NCBI GenBank assembly: GCA_031403955.1
Contig: JANNGR010000379.1
Coordinates: 1 to 25,141 of the forward strand
Direction: 5' to 3'
Source: CAISIP01 sp031403955
GTDB taxonomy: Bacteria; Pseudomonadota; Gammaproteobacteria; Burkholderiales; Burkholderiaceae_C
DNA length: 25,141 nucleotides
Below the pieces are notes generated by a model. The model made no database searches, had not been told where the DNA came from, and was given only the letters and a program-made list of their open reading frames with translations. Both the position numbers and the translations under genes were made by a program. Every line of letters starts with the position of its first letter. Within the stretch, counting starts at the first letter, position 1. This document shows, one piece after another, positions 1-8,779 of this stretch.

Positions 1-1545
1 CATGAATTGGCTCGGCAATTCGACCGCATCCCACTCCACGCCGCTGATGCCTGACACATTTCTTTCGTTGACCTGCGTCAGCATGTGGTGCAAGCCATGG
101 CCAAATTCATGGAACAGGGTAGTGACGTCGTCGTGTGTCAACAGAGCCGGCTGGTCCACCCCGTTGATCGACACGCCGTCGGCGAAATTGCACACCAGGT
201 GCGCGACCGGCGTTTGCAGTAGCTGGTTATCCGGCCGCAACCAGCGGCTGCGCACATCGTCCATCCAGGCGCCGCCACGCTTGCCACTGCGGGCAGTCGG
301 GTCGAGATAAAACTGACCGACCAGAAGCGCCGTGTCCCGGTCCATGGTCACGGCTGCTTGTTGTACTGGTCTTTCGATACGGTAGAACATTACGCCAGGG
401 TTCCACACCGGCGCCTGGTCAGCTCTGATGACGACGTCAAACAGCGTTTCAACAATCTTGAACAAGCCTACCAATACTTTGGGCAGCGTGAAGTACTGCT
501 TGACTTCCTGTTCGCTGAACGCGAAACGGGCTTCCTTCAGTTTTTCGCTGACGTACGGCAGGTCCCAAGGCTGCGGGTCTGGCAAGTCAAGGTGTTGGGC
601 CGCGAAGCCGTGCAGGTCGGCCAGGTCTTGTTGCGCGAATGGGCGGGCCCTTTGGCCCAAGTCGCGCAGGAATTCGATCACCCGTTGCGGTGACTGTGCC
701 ATCTTGGGCACCAGCGACAGTTCGCCGAAGTTCTTGTACCCCAACAGTTGGGCTTCCTCCTGGCGCAGCGCGAGCATCTCGCGCATCAGGGCGGTGTTGT
801 CGAACTGCTTCAGGTCAATATCGGCCTGATCTGACGCGCGTGTCGCGTACGCCCGGTACAGTGTGCGGCGCAATTCGGAGTTGTGCGCAAACTGCATCAC
901 CGGCAGGTAACAGGGCATCTTCAGGCTGAGTTTGTAACCCTCCCGGTTCTGCGCCCGTGCCGCCTCCAGCGCGCTCAGGCGCACATCATTGGGCACGCCG
1001 TCGAGCTCAAGCGCGCTGGCGTAATAGGAAAACTTGTCGGTTGCATCCAGGGTGTTCTCGCTGAATTTCTGGCTCAGTTCAGCCTGGCGCTCCTGAATCG
1101 CGGCAAATCGTTCGCGAGCGGCACCCGAAAGTTCCGCGCCGCCAAGAACGAAATCACGCAGCGCGTTCTTGTGCGCCTGGCGCTGTTCCGGGTTCAAAGC
1201 CGCGGGGTCGATCGCCTTGTATTTGGCATACAGCCGCTCATCGGCACCAAGGCGGGTCCAGAACTCGGTCACCTTTGGCAAGGCCGCGTTGTACGCGGCA
1301 CGCAACTCGGGCGTGTCGGCCACGCTGTTGAGATGGCTCACGGCACCCCATGCGCGGCCGAGTTTCTCGTTCGCGACATCCAGCACCGATGCGATCCGGT
1401 TCCACTCGGACGGGAATGCTGGCGCAGTCACGGTTTGCAGCGCGGTGTTCGCGGCGTCCAACAATTGGTCCACCGCGGGGCCGACGTCGGCCGGTGTTAT
1501 CCGGTCAAACAGGGGCAGGTTGTCGGACTGAAGAAGTGGATTCAT
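1..1545 (-). CDS. prlC: Oligopeptidase A (M3 zinc metallopeptidase), C-terminus cut by the window edge
   Basis: Reading the minus strand from the ATG at 1543-1545 gives 515 codons with no stop before base 1. M3 peptidases of the oligopeptidase A type are cytoplasmic zinc enzymes that degrade short peptides, including cleaved signal peptides. The signature HEFGH lies at residues 479-483, giving two zinc-ligand histidines and the catalytic Glu. The downstream VELPSQ segment supplies the likely third ligand, Glu509. The family is about 680 residues long, so roughly 165 are missing. It lies 32 bases after folD on the same strand, so co-transcription is likely. The family call is secure. The prlC symbol rests on similarity to oligopeptidase A rather than to Dcp or plant-type members. 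Confidence 0.9.
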   Translation of the reverse strand, partial: MNPLLQSDNLPLFDRITPADVGPAVDQLLDAANTALQTVTAPAFPSEWNRIASVLDVANEKLGRAWGAVSHLNSVADTPELRAAYNAALPKVTEFWTRLGADERLYAKYKAIDPAALNPEQRQAHKNALRDFVLGGAELSGAARERFAAIQERQAELSQKFSENTLDATDKFSYYASALELDGVPNDVRLSALEAARAQNREGYKLSLKMPCYLPVMQFAHNSELRRTLYRAYATRASDQADIDLKQFDNTALMREMLALRQEEAQLLGYKNFGELSLVPKMAQSPQRVIEFLRDLGQRARPFAQQDLADLHGFAAQHLDLPDPQPWDLPYVSEKLKEARFAFSEQEVKQYFTLPKVLVGLFKIVETLFDVVIRADQAPVWNPGVMFYRIERPVQQAAVTMDRDTALLVGQFYLDPTARSGKRGGAWMDDVRSRWLRPDNQLLQTPVAHLVCNFADGVSINGVDQPALLTHDDVTTLFHEFGHGLHHMLTQVNERNVSGISGVEWDAVELPSQFM

Positions 1546-1577
1546 GGCAGCTTTCATCTGGGGGCATTGGCCCCGGT

Positions 1578-2447
1578 CTAAACCCCGGCTGCTGAGCGCT
1601 CAGCTGCTTCCAGCGTATTTGCCAGCAGCATGGTTATCGTCATGGGGCCAACACCACCTGGCACTGGTGTAATAAAACCTGCTACCTGCCGCACACTGGA
1701 GAAATCCACGTCGCCGCACAGTTTTCCCGCGTCATCGCGATTCATGCCGACGTCAATAACGATGGCGCCAGGCTTGACCATGTCGGCCGTCAGCAAATTG
1801 CGCCTGCCAACAGCGGCCACGACCACATCGGCCAGCAAGGTGTGGGACTTCAAGTCGGCGGTGGCACTATGGCAAACAGTGACAGTGGCGTTCTCCCGCA
1901 GCAGCATCAAGGCCATCGGCTTGCCGACGGTATTGCTGCGGCCGATCACAACTGCGTGTTTGCCGCGCAACTTGACGCCGGTAGAAGCAATTAGCTTCAT
2001 GCATCCAAAGGGAGTGCAGGGTTGGAGGCCGGGCGAGCCGGTCATCAATTGGCCGGCACTGAGGGTGGAATAACCATCCACATCCTTGGCCGCGGCGATG
2101 GTCTCGATCACGGTGTGCGGGTCGATATGTTTAGGCAGCGGCATCTGCACCAGGATTCCATGGATCGAAGGGTCGCGGTTGAGCGCGTCAATTCGCGCCA
2201 GCAGGTCCGATTGCGTAAGAGTGGCGTCGTATTTTTCAAACACCGAGCGAAAGCCGGCGTCGTGGCAGGCCTTGATCTTGTTGCGCACATAGATCTGACT
2301 GGCCGAATCTTCGCCGACCAGAATCACCGCCAGGCCAGGGCGCAAGTTGCGTTTCGTCAACTCCGTTGCACGTTGTGTTATCTCCGCACGCAATTGCCTG
2401 GACAAGGCGTTGCCATCGATCATCTGGCCAAACTCTTGCGATGTCAT
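1578..2447 (-). CDS. folD: Bifunctional methylenetetrahydrofolate dehydrogenase / methenyltetrahydrofolate cyclohydrolase
   Basis: FolD interconverts 5,10-methylene-, 5,10-methenyl- and 10-formyl-tetrahydrofolate in the cytosol with NADP, feeding purine and formyl-Met synthesis. The 289-residue frame has the expected hallmarks: YVRNK at 53-57 with the catalytic Lys57, VQMPLP at 100-105, KDVDG at 121-125, the nucleotide-binding GRSNTVGKP at 169-177, and PVPGGVGPMT at 261-270. The start is ambiguous. Met9 (base 2423) begins the conserved MIDGNALS and has an AAGAG purine run about eight bases upstream, whereas Met1 resembles the short MTxQ leaders common in Burkholderiales. Either start gives a normal family length of about 281-289. 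It lies between the response regulator and prlC on the same strand. Confidence 0.95.
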   Translation of the reverse strand: MTSQEFGQMIDGNALSRQLRAEITQRATELTKRNLRPGLAVILVGEDSASQIYVRNKIKACHDAGFRSVFEKYDATLTQSDLLARIDALNRDPSIHGILVQMPLPKHIDPHTVIETIAAAKDVDGYSTLSAGQLMTGSPGLQPCTPFGCMKLIASTGVKLRGKHAVVIGRSNTVGKPMALMLLRENATVTVCHSATADLKSHTLLADVVVAAVGRRNLLTADMVKPGAIVIDVGMNRDDAGKLCGDVDFSSVRQVAGFITPVPGGVGPMTITMLLANTLEAAERSAAGV

Positions 2448-2479
2448 CGTTACAAATTTCGTGAATCAGAAGGCGCGCT

Positions 2480-2491
2480 CAAACATGTTTG
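2480..2491. promoter_or_regulatory. 12-bp perfect palindrome between the response regulator and folD
   Basis: The sequence CAAACATGTTTG is its own reverse complement and sits in the 75-base gap between the response regulator stop and the folD start. A TTGCCA hexamer overlaps it on the minus strand, but I found no matching -10 at normal spacing. It could be an operator or chance: a palindrome of this length is expected about six times in a window of this size. Confidence 0.2.
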
Positions 2492-2522
2492 GCAACGTCG
2501 ACTAGCAATGGCTGGTGCAAGG

Positions 2523-3149
2523 TCAGGGTTTGGTTGCGTTTTGACCGAGCGCGATCTTGAGCAGATCAGCAACGGTATTGGCGTTGAGTTTCTCCATGAT
2601 ATTGGCGCGATGCGCCTCCACGGTCTTGATGCTGATGCCCAGGTCATCGGCGATCTGCTTGTTCAGGCGACCGGCTACGATACGCTCCAGCACCTGGGAT
2701 TCTCGCAGCGTGAGTTTCGATAACAACGCGTCCCGGCTGGCCGCGAGTAGATGATCGGCGAACGAACCCTTGGCGTGATCCAGCATGCGCTCGACCAGAC
2801 CCAAGAGTTGGTCTTCCTTGAAGGGTTTCTGGATGAAATCCATCGCTCCCTTTTTCATCGTGTCGACTGCCATCGGCACGTCGCCATGCCCGGTGATAAA
2901 TACGATGGGCAAGGGCGAGTGGTGTTCGATCAGCCGATTTTGCAACTCAAGGCCGGTCATGCCACCCATGCGGATGTCCACGATCAGGCACGCCACTTCG
3001 CGTGCGTCGTAACGGCTCAAGAACGACTCGGCTGAATCAAAACAGCGCACCCGGTAGTCCTTGCCTTCCAGCAGCCACTGGAGCGAATCGCGTACTGCTT
3101 CGTCATCGTCCACGACGTACACAGTGCCCTTTTTTGGAATCAAACTCAT
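2523..3149 (-). CDS. Two-component response regulator, FixJ/NarL type (receiver plus LuxR helix-turn-helix)
   Basis: The 208-residue protein is a standard DNA-binding response regulator. The receiver domain covers about residues 8-125, with the acidic pocket at Asp14-Asp16, the phospho-acceptor Asp58 in IVDIRM, the switch Thr86 in FITGHGD and Lys108 in IQKPF. The LuxR-type helix-turn-helix is at about 146-201 (LTLRESQVL then NKQIADDLGIS and KTVEAHRANIMEKL). The receiver motif set is that of the FixJ/TtrR/DctR group. The ATG lies four bases after the stop of the sensor kinase, so the two are translationally coupled partners. Its targets are not encoded here; the divergent PDH operon is an inferred candidate only. 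Confidence 0.93.
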   Translation of the reverse strand: MSLIPKKGTVYVVDDDEAVRDSLQWLLEGKDYRVRCFDSAESFLSRYDAREVACLIVDIRMGGMTGLELQNRLIEHHSPLPIVFITGHGDVPMAVDTMKKGAMDFIQKPFKEDQLLGLVERMLDHAKGSFADHLLAASRDALLSKLTLRESQVLERIVAGRLNKQIADDLGISIKTVEAHRANIMEKLNANTVADLLKIALGQNATKP

Positions 3150-3153
3150 GCGT

Positions 3154-5694
3154 CTATCCTGGGGTCTTCTGTTGTTTGCGCTGGTGTGTTGGCGCGGCGC
3201 CCGCTGGCTCGCTCACCGGAATCCAGAATGAGAAGCAGCACCCCGTCACCTCACTTCCATTGTAGAGGTTCTCGGCGCGCATCCGGCCCTGATGCGACTC
3301 CACGATAGAGCGGCACAGATTCAAGCCGATGCCCATTCCGTCGGTCTTGGTGGAGTAGAAAGCCTCGTAGAGCCGCTCCATTACTTCAGGGGCCAATCCA
3401 TTGCCGGAATCCAGCACCGAGAACTCGACCACTTCCCGGTCGTCAACCTGCTGCTGTGCTACTTTCAGCTCGGCCTTGCGCATTGCCGTCGGGCGTTGCG
3501 CGGCATCGACGGATTCGGCCGCGTTCTTGAGCAGATTGATCAATACCTGCTCAATCAGGATCGGGTCCACCAGCAGCAGCGGGAGCCGGGCAGCGACACT
3601 GCGAGTGAGCCGCACGTTGCGCCGGCGAAGTTCGATTTCCGCCAGTTCGACGGCCTCGTCGATCATGTCGGCCACTCTTGACCAGGTGCGGTTGGGTTCA
3701 CTGCGCTTCACGAACGAACGGATACGCTGGATGATCTGGCCCGCGCGTTGTGCCTGGCGCGCGGTTTTCTCCAGCGCCCCAAGCAGGTCTTGCTGAGAGA
3801 TTTGTTGCGATCGGATGCGTGACACCATGCCATGGCAATAATTGTTGATCGCAGTCAGCGGCTGGTTGAGTTCATGCGCCACGCTGGACGCCATTTCTCC
3901 CATTGTGATCAAGCGGCTGGCGTTTTGCGCCCGGTCGGCCTGTGCCGCAGCCTGTTGCTCCGCCAGCCGGCGCGACGTAATGTCGGTTGCGATGACCATT
4001 TGCGCCAGTCGTCCGTCAACCCAGCTCAGGTATCGGGTTCGCACTTCAAGCCACAGGCCCAGCTCGCTCAAATAGACCTCCGCGTTTTCCGCTTCCGCTT
4101 CCGGCAACACGTTGGTTGGCATCCCGGCGAATGAATCAACATGATCCCGTGACTCGTCATTTATCGGTTGAGATGGCATGCCGGCCTGGGCCACCAGCCG
4201 AAGGTGCCCTACGGTTTCTCCGCCAAACCACAAGCGGTACAGCTTGTTGGCGAACAACATTTCGTCGCTGCCCAACGGCGCGACCGAGATCGAGGCATCC
4301 AGCGCCTCCAGCACGGTGGTAAACCGCTCGAACGATGACGAAAGCTGTTCACGGATCCGATTGGGCTCGGTGATGTCGGTCATCGAGGTCATCCAGCCGG
4401 TCTGCGTGCCGCGTGCATCGATCAGTGGCGAGACATAGAGCCGCGCGTCAAAAAGCGTACCGTCCGGACGTTTGACGCGCATCTGAACCCCGCCCGGTGT
4501 GGCCTTGCCGGCCAGTTCGTCGCCCAGCATCTGACTCAAGGTGTCGTAATCGGTATCCGGCCAATAGGGAAATGGTGCAGTTCTTCCGACCAGGTCCGAT
4601 TCGCGCCAGCCCGTCATCTGGCAGAACGCGGCGTTCACATAGGTAATCCGGCCCTGCAGGTCCATGGCGCGCATACCTGTCAACATTGAATTTTCCATCG
4701 CCCGGCGGAAATTGGTCTCCGACACCAGCGCTTGCTGGGCCTGCTGTCGCCGCCGCGTATGGCGCCAATTGGCAACCAGCATCCAGGTGGTCATGAAACT
4801 CAAGACTCCCACCAGCCAGAACAGTCCGCTGCCTATGACGCCAAGCGAAGTCCGGTAAGCCTGGGCACGCAACACCAGGCCATTGCCCACGGGAGAAACC
4901 GGCACTTCGTATTCATTGACCGGGTTTACCCAGGGTAACAGTCTGGTCGCCGGATTGGGCGCCGGCACGCTGGTGCCAGCCAGCCTGGCTCCCTTGTCGT
5001 CGAGCAGGGAGATGGCGTAACGCGCGGAAACCTCGGCCGGTACACCATAACGATACAGACCATCGACCGAGTATTCAGCCAGCACCACGCCCGCGAACCG
5101 GGTCCGATCCGTCAGTGGAATATGAAGTTGCAACAGTGGTACGGCATTGGCTGATGCAGCCCGTTGGGAGTACACCGGTTGTTGCAATTCTCGCGCCAGG
5201 GTGTAGATATTCTGTGTCTCGCCGAGTTTCAGCGTGTCGCCCAAAAGCGGCCGCGGGTTGGGCTGCAGGCTGGCGGTGGCGTAACTTGCCTTGATGCGAC
5301 GACGCTCGTCGATCCAGCTCAGGCGCTCCAGGTCTGGATACTGGTTCACCAGCGCTTCGGCGCGAACGTAAAACTCGTCGGCGTCGAGCTCGCGGTTGGA
5401 GATGTCGCGCGCAATCCGCATCAACTGCTCCTGGCGTTCCAGCAACCGCAACCGCAGACGCTGCTGGGTGTACTCGACATCGCGCTTTACGGCTTCGTGC
5501 TCGCGGTCAATTTCTTCCAGCCGCAGATAACCGAACGCGGCCACGATGGCGGCGAGAAACAGCAATACCGCTGCCAGCGGGGCGAGAACGGCAAACCGGT
5601 CCTGGCGCTGCGGGGTGAGACGCCACCACCAGCGCCGGACGCGCTCTGTTGTTGCCACGTTGCGCGCACTACCAGATGAAGGGTCGGCAGGCAT
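3154..5694 (-). CDS. PAS-domain membrane sensor histidine kinase
   Basis: I place the start at the ATG at 5692-5694 (846 residues). The longer open frame would run into the aceE coding region and has a non-protein-like N-terminus. The order is a cytoplasmic N-terminus, TM1 at about 34-56, a periplasmic sensor region at about 60-285, TM2 at about 287-309, a PAS domain at about 328-445, a second PAS-like segment at about 452-575, HisKA with His607 in VAHELNQPLTAI, and an HATPase domain with N-box Asn724, DSGNG at 762-766 and GMGIG at 786-790. The HELNQPL H-box is typical of the FixL/DctB-type kinase group. It is coupled to the response regulator by a four-base gap and divergent from aceE. The ligand is unknown; a carboxylate or carbon signal would fit the neighbourhood, as inference. 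Confidence 0.92.
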   Translation of the reverse strand: MPADPSSGSARNVATTERVRRWWWRLTPQRQDRFAVLAPLAAVLLFLAAIVAAFGYLRLEEIDREHEAVKRDVEYTQQRLRLRLLERQEQLMRIARDISNRELDADEFYVRAEALVNQYPDLERLSWIDERRRIKASYATASLQPNPRPLLGDTLKLGETQNIYTLARELQQPVYSQRAASANAVPLLQLHIPLTDRTRFAGVVLAEYSVDGLYRYGVPAEVSARYAISLLDDKGARLAGTSVPAPNPATRLLPWVNPVNEYEVPVSPVGNGLVLRAQAYRTSLGVIGSGLFWLVGVLSFMTTWMLVANWRHTRRRQQAQQALVSETNFRRAMENSMLTGMRAMDLQGRITYVNAAFCQMTGWRESDLVGRTAPFPYWPDTDYDTLSQMLGDELAGKATPGGVQMRVKRPDGTLFDARLYVSPLIDARGTQTGWMTSMTDITEPNRIREQLSSSFERFTTVLEALDASISVAPLGSDEMLFANKLYRLWFGGETVGHLRLVAQAGMPSQPINDESRDHVDSFAGMPTNVLPEAEAENAEVYLSELGLWLEVRTRYLSWVDGRLAQMVIATDITSRRLAEQQAAAQADRAQNASRLITMGEMASSVAHELNQPLTAINNYCHGMVSRIRSQQISQQDLLGALEKTARQAQRAGQIIQRIRSFVKRSEPNRTWSRVADMIDEAVELAEIELRRRNVRLTRSVAARLPLLLVDPILIEQVLINLLKNAAESVDAAQRPTAMRKAELKVAQQQVDDREVVEFSVLDSGNGLAPEVMERLYEAFYSTKTDGMGIGLNLCRSIVESHQGRMRAENLYNGSEVTGCCFSFWIPVSEPAGAAPTHQRKQQKTPG

Positions 5695-5726
5695 GGGCCA
5701 AGTGTAGGTGACGTGGCTGGCGGGCC

Positions 5727-5738
5727 CGGCAATTGCCG
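5727..5738. promoter_or_regulatory. 12-bp perfect palindrome in the divergent sensor kinase / aceE promoter region
   Basis: The 83-base gap between the divergent kinase and aceE starts holds CGGCAATTGCCG, a perfect palindrome. It is flanked by the smaller symmetric elements CGGGCCCG (5721-5728) and GTACAGTAC (5738-5746). Clustered symmetric sites between divergent genes are typical of operators. I could not place convincing -35/-10 pairs. The site is seen; the function is inference. Confidence 0.3.
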
Positions 5739-5777
5739 TACAGTACTTACCTGCCCGAAAAGTCATAGGAGACCAAC

Positions 5778-8507
5778 ATGTCAGCAGTTCCCCAGAACCT
5801 GTTCGGTTCAGCCGCCAACGACGAAGACCAACAGGAAACACGTGAGTGGATGGACGCGCTGTCTGCCGTCATTCAGAGTGAAGGACCGGCACGCGCGCAC
5901 TTCCTGCTTGAGCAATTGCTTGAACATGCGCGCCAAAGCAGCATCGACATGCCATTTTCGGCCAACACCGCCTATGTCAATACGATCGAGACTGACCAGG
6001 AGGAGCGATGCCCCGGCAACCTGGAGATTGAGGAACGGTTGCGCGCTTACATGCGCTGGAATGCAATGGCGATGGTGGTCAAGGCCAATCGGCACCACCC
6101 GGTCGATGGTGGTGACCTTGGCGGTCACATTGGTTCGTTTGCCTCCTTGGCGAATTTGTTTGGTGCCGGCTTCAACCACTTCTGGCATGCCGAAAGCGAA
6201 AATCACGGTGGCGACTGCATCTACATTCAGGGGCACGTATCGCCTGGTGTGTATGCGCGCGCGTACATGGAAGGGCGGTTAAGCGAGGAACAATTGCTCA
6301 ATTTCCGGCAGGAAGTGGACGGCCGGGGCTTGTCCAGTTACCCGCATCCCAAACTCATGCCGGAGTTCTGGCAATTTCCCACCGTGTCGATGGGTCTTGG
6401 GCCGTTGATGGCCATCTATCAGGCGCGGTTTCTTAAGTACCTGCAGGCGCGCGGCATTGCCAGCACCGAAAACCGCAAGGTGTGGGTGTTCTGTGGCGAT
6501 GGCGAAATGGATGAGGTGGAGAGCCTGGGCGCGATTGGTCTGGCTGCGCGAGAAGGGCTCGATAACCTGATCTTTGTGATCAACTGCAACTTGCAACGCC
6601 TTGATGGTCCGGTGCGCGGAAACGGCAAGATCATCCAGGAGCTTGAAGGAGAGTTTCGCGGGTCCGGATGGAATGTGATCAAACTGATTTGGGGCAGCAA
6701 CTGGGATCCTTTGCTGGCGCGCGACAAGGACGGGGCGCTGCGCAAGATAATGATGGAGACGCTGGACGGCGATTACCAGTCCTTCAAAGCCAACGATGGC
6801 GCCTATGTCCGCAAGAACTTCTTCGGCAAGAATCCGCGCACGCTGGAGATGGTCGCCAAGATGAGCGACGAAGATATCTGGGCCCTGCGCCGCGGCGGCC
6901 ACGACTCGCAGAAGGTGTATGCGGCTTTTCACGCAGCCGTTAATCACAAGAACCAGCCAACGGTATTGCTGATCAAGACCGTCAAGGGTTTTGGCATGGG
7001 CAAGATAGGCGAAGGCAAGAACAACGTCCACCAGACCAAGAAACTTGCCGACGAGGACATCAAGGCCTTCCGCGATCGCTTCAATATTCCGATTCCCGAC
7101 AGCCAGATCGCCGACATTCCTTTCTACAAACCGGCTGACGACACGCCGGAGATGCGTTACCTGCACGAGCGGCGCAAGGCGCTCGGCGGTTATCTGCCGC
7201 ACCGTCGGGTCAAGGCCGATGAGCAATTCACCGTGCCTTCACTCGACACCTTCAAGTCGGTGATGGAGGCGACGCCACCAGGGCGCGAAATTTCAACCAC
7301 CCAGGCGTATGTGCGGTTTCTCACCACCTTGTTGCGCGACAAGGCATTGGGTCCACGCGTCGTCCCGATTCTGGTCGACGAGGCGCGCACCTTTGGCATG
7401 GAGGGGCTGTTTCGCCAGATCGGCATCTACAACCCGCACGGGCAGCAGTACACGCCTGTCGACAAAGACCAGGTGATGTACTACAAGGAGGACAAGCAGG
7501 GCCAGATCCTGCAGGAGGGTATCAATGAAGCTGGAGGCATGAGCAGCTGGATAGCGGCGGCCACCTCTTACAGCACCAACAACCGAATCATGGTGCCTTT
7601 TTACGTCTATTACTCGATGTTTGGCTTCCAGCGTATTGGTGATCTGGCCTGGGCCGCCGGCGACATGCAGGCGCGTGGTTTTCTGCTTGGCGGCACCTCC
7701 GGGCGAACCACGCTCAACGGCGAAGGTCTGCAGCATGAAGACGGTCACAGCCACATCCTGGCTGGAACAATCCCCAATTGCATCAGTTACGACCCCACGT
7801 TTGCCCACGAAGTCGGCGTCATCCTGCATCATGGCCTCAAACGCATGGTGGAAAAACAGGACAACGTGTATTACTACCTGACCCTGCTCAACGAGAACTA
7901 CTCCATGCCCGGCCTGGCGGCGGGCACCGAGGAGCAGATCATCAAGGGAATGTATCTGTGCCAGCCGGGCGCTGTGTCGGCCAAGGGTGCTGCCGGATCC
8001 GCCATACCGTGGGTGCAGTTGCTGGGCTCGGGCACCATCTTGCGCGAGTCGATCGCTGCACAGGAATTGCTGCGGCAGGATTGGGGTGTAGGCGCCGACG
8101 TGTGGAGTTGCCCCAGTTTCAACGAGCTGGCCCGCGACGGCCAGGACTGCGAGCGCTTCAACATGTTGCACCCGAGCGAACCGCAGCGCGTGCCATTTGT
8201 GGCCCGGCAACTGGACCAGCACGCCGGACCGGTGGTTGCGTCAACCGACTACATGAAGGCCTATGCCGAGCAGATTCGCCCGTTTGTTCCCAAGGCGCGT
8301 ACCTACAAAGTGCTGGGTACGGATGGCTTCGGCCGGAGCGATTTCCGTAGCAAGCTGCGTGAGCACTTTGAGGTCAATCGCCACTACATCGTGGTCGCGG
8401 CGCTCAAGGCACTGAGCGAAGAAGGCACCCTGCCGGCAGCCAAGGTGGCCCAAGCGATCAAGCAGTACGGCATCAATGCCGACAAGATCAATCCGCTGTA
8501 CGCGTAA
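5778..8507 (+). CDS. aceE: Pyruvate dehydrogenase E1 component, homodimeric type
   Basis: This 909-residue protein is the thiamine-diphosphate-dependent E1 of PDH, which decarboxylates pyruvate and acetylates the lipoyl groups of E2. The length and layout match the homodimeric proteobacterial AceE (about 890 residues), not the alpha/beta type. The thiamine-diphosphate/Mg motif is seen as GDGEMDE at 240-246, followed by NCNLQRLDG at 269-277. Other conserved blocks include DGGDLGGHIGS at 110-120 and GHSHILAGT later in the protein. An AGGAG ribosome-binding site sits at a normal distance before the ATG. It is the first gene of the aceE-aceF-BPH-lpdA run, with a 38-base gap to aceF. Confidence 0.97.
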   Translation: MSAVPQNLFGSAANDEDQQETREWMDALSAVIQSEGPARAHFLLEQLLEHARQSSIDMPFSANTAYVNTIETDQEERCPGNLEIEERLRAYMRWNAMAMVVKANRHHPVDGGDLGGHIGSFASLANLFGAGFNHFWHAESENHGGDCIYIQGHVSPGVYARAYMEGRLSEEQLLNFRQEVDGRGLSSYPHPKLMPEFWQFPTVSMGLGPLMAIYQARFLKYLQARGIASTENRKVWVFCGDGEMDEVESLGAIGLAAREGLDNLIFVINCNLQRLDGPVRGNGKIIQELEGEFRGSGWNVIKLIWGSNWDPLLARDKDGALRKIMMETLDGDYQSFKANDGAYVRKNFFGKNPRTLEMVAKMSDEDIWALRRGGHDSQKVYAAFHAAVNHKNQPTVLLIKTVKGFGMGKIGEGKNNVHQTKKLADEDIKAFRDRFNIPIPDSQIADIPFYKPADDTPEMRYLHERRKALGGYLPHRRVKADEQFTVPSLDTFKSVMEATPPGREISTTQAYVRFLTTLLRDKALGPRVVPILVDEARTFGMEGLFRQIGIYNPHGQQYTPVDKDQVMYYKEDKQGQILQEGINEAGGMSSWIAAATSYSTNNRIMVPFYVYYSMFGFQRIGDLAWAAGDMQARGFLLGGTSGRTTLNGEGLQHEDGHSHILAGTIPNCISYDPTFAHEVGVILHHGLKRMVEKQDNVYYYLTLLNENYSMPGLAAGTEEQIIKGMYLCQPGAVSAKGAAGSAIPWVQLLGSGTILRESIAAQELLRQDWGVGADVWSCPSFNELARDGQDCERFNMLHPSEPQRVPFVARQLDQHAGPVVASTDYMKAYAEQIRPFVPKARTYKVLGTDGFGRSDFRSKLREHFEVNRHYIVVAALKALSEEGTLPAAKVAQAIKQYGINADKINPLYA

Positions 8508-8545
8508 ACAAGAATAACGGTGGCGCCGTATCAGGAGACAGAAAT

Positions 8546-8779
8546 ATGGCTTTGATAGAAATACTTGTTCCCGATATCGGGGATTTCGATGAGGTGACCG
8601 TGATTGAGCTGTTGGTCAAGCCCGGCGACACGGTTAAGGCCGAGCAATCGCTGATTACCGTGGAGTCGGACAAGGCTTCGATGGAGATTCCTTCAAGCCA
8701 CGCCGGAACCGTCAAGGAGCTCAAGGTCAAATTGGGTGACAAGGTCAAGCAGGGATCATTGGTTGCGGCGCTTGAAGGA
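8546..8779 (+). repeat. Lipoyl-domain repeat, copy 1 (aceF)
   Basis: This is the first of three closely similar lipoyl-domain coding segments in the PDH operon. The core SLITVESDKASMEIP is shared by all three. A 23-base stretch at 8657-8679 is identical to 9017-9039 in copy 2, an exact 360-base offset. Confidence 0.8.

Noticed and set aside
883..1581. Long plus-strand open frame opposite prlC
   Set aside because: It is antisense to a clear M3 peptidase and its translation lacks any recognisable domain. Long opposite frames are expected in GC-rich genes.
2022..2723. Plus-strand 233-codon frame spanning folD and the response regulator
   Set aside because: It crosses two real minus-strand genes in antisense and shows no domain, so it is a composition artefact.
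5695..5841. Upstream extension of the sensor kinase frame to 5841
   Set aside because: It would overlap the aceE coding region, and its translation is not kinase-like. The ATG at 5694 fits better.
6279..8222. Two long minus-strand frames opposite aceE (6279-7226 and 7293-8222)
   Set aside because: Both mirror aceE codon use, have no family features and lack ribosome-binding sites.
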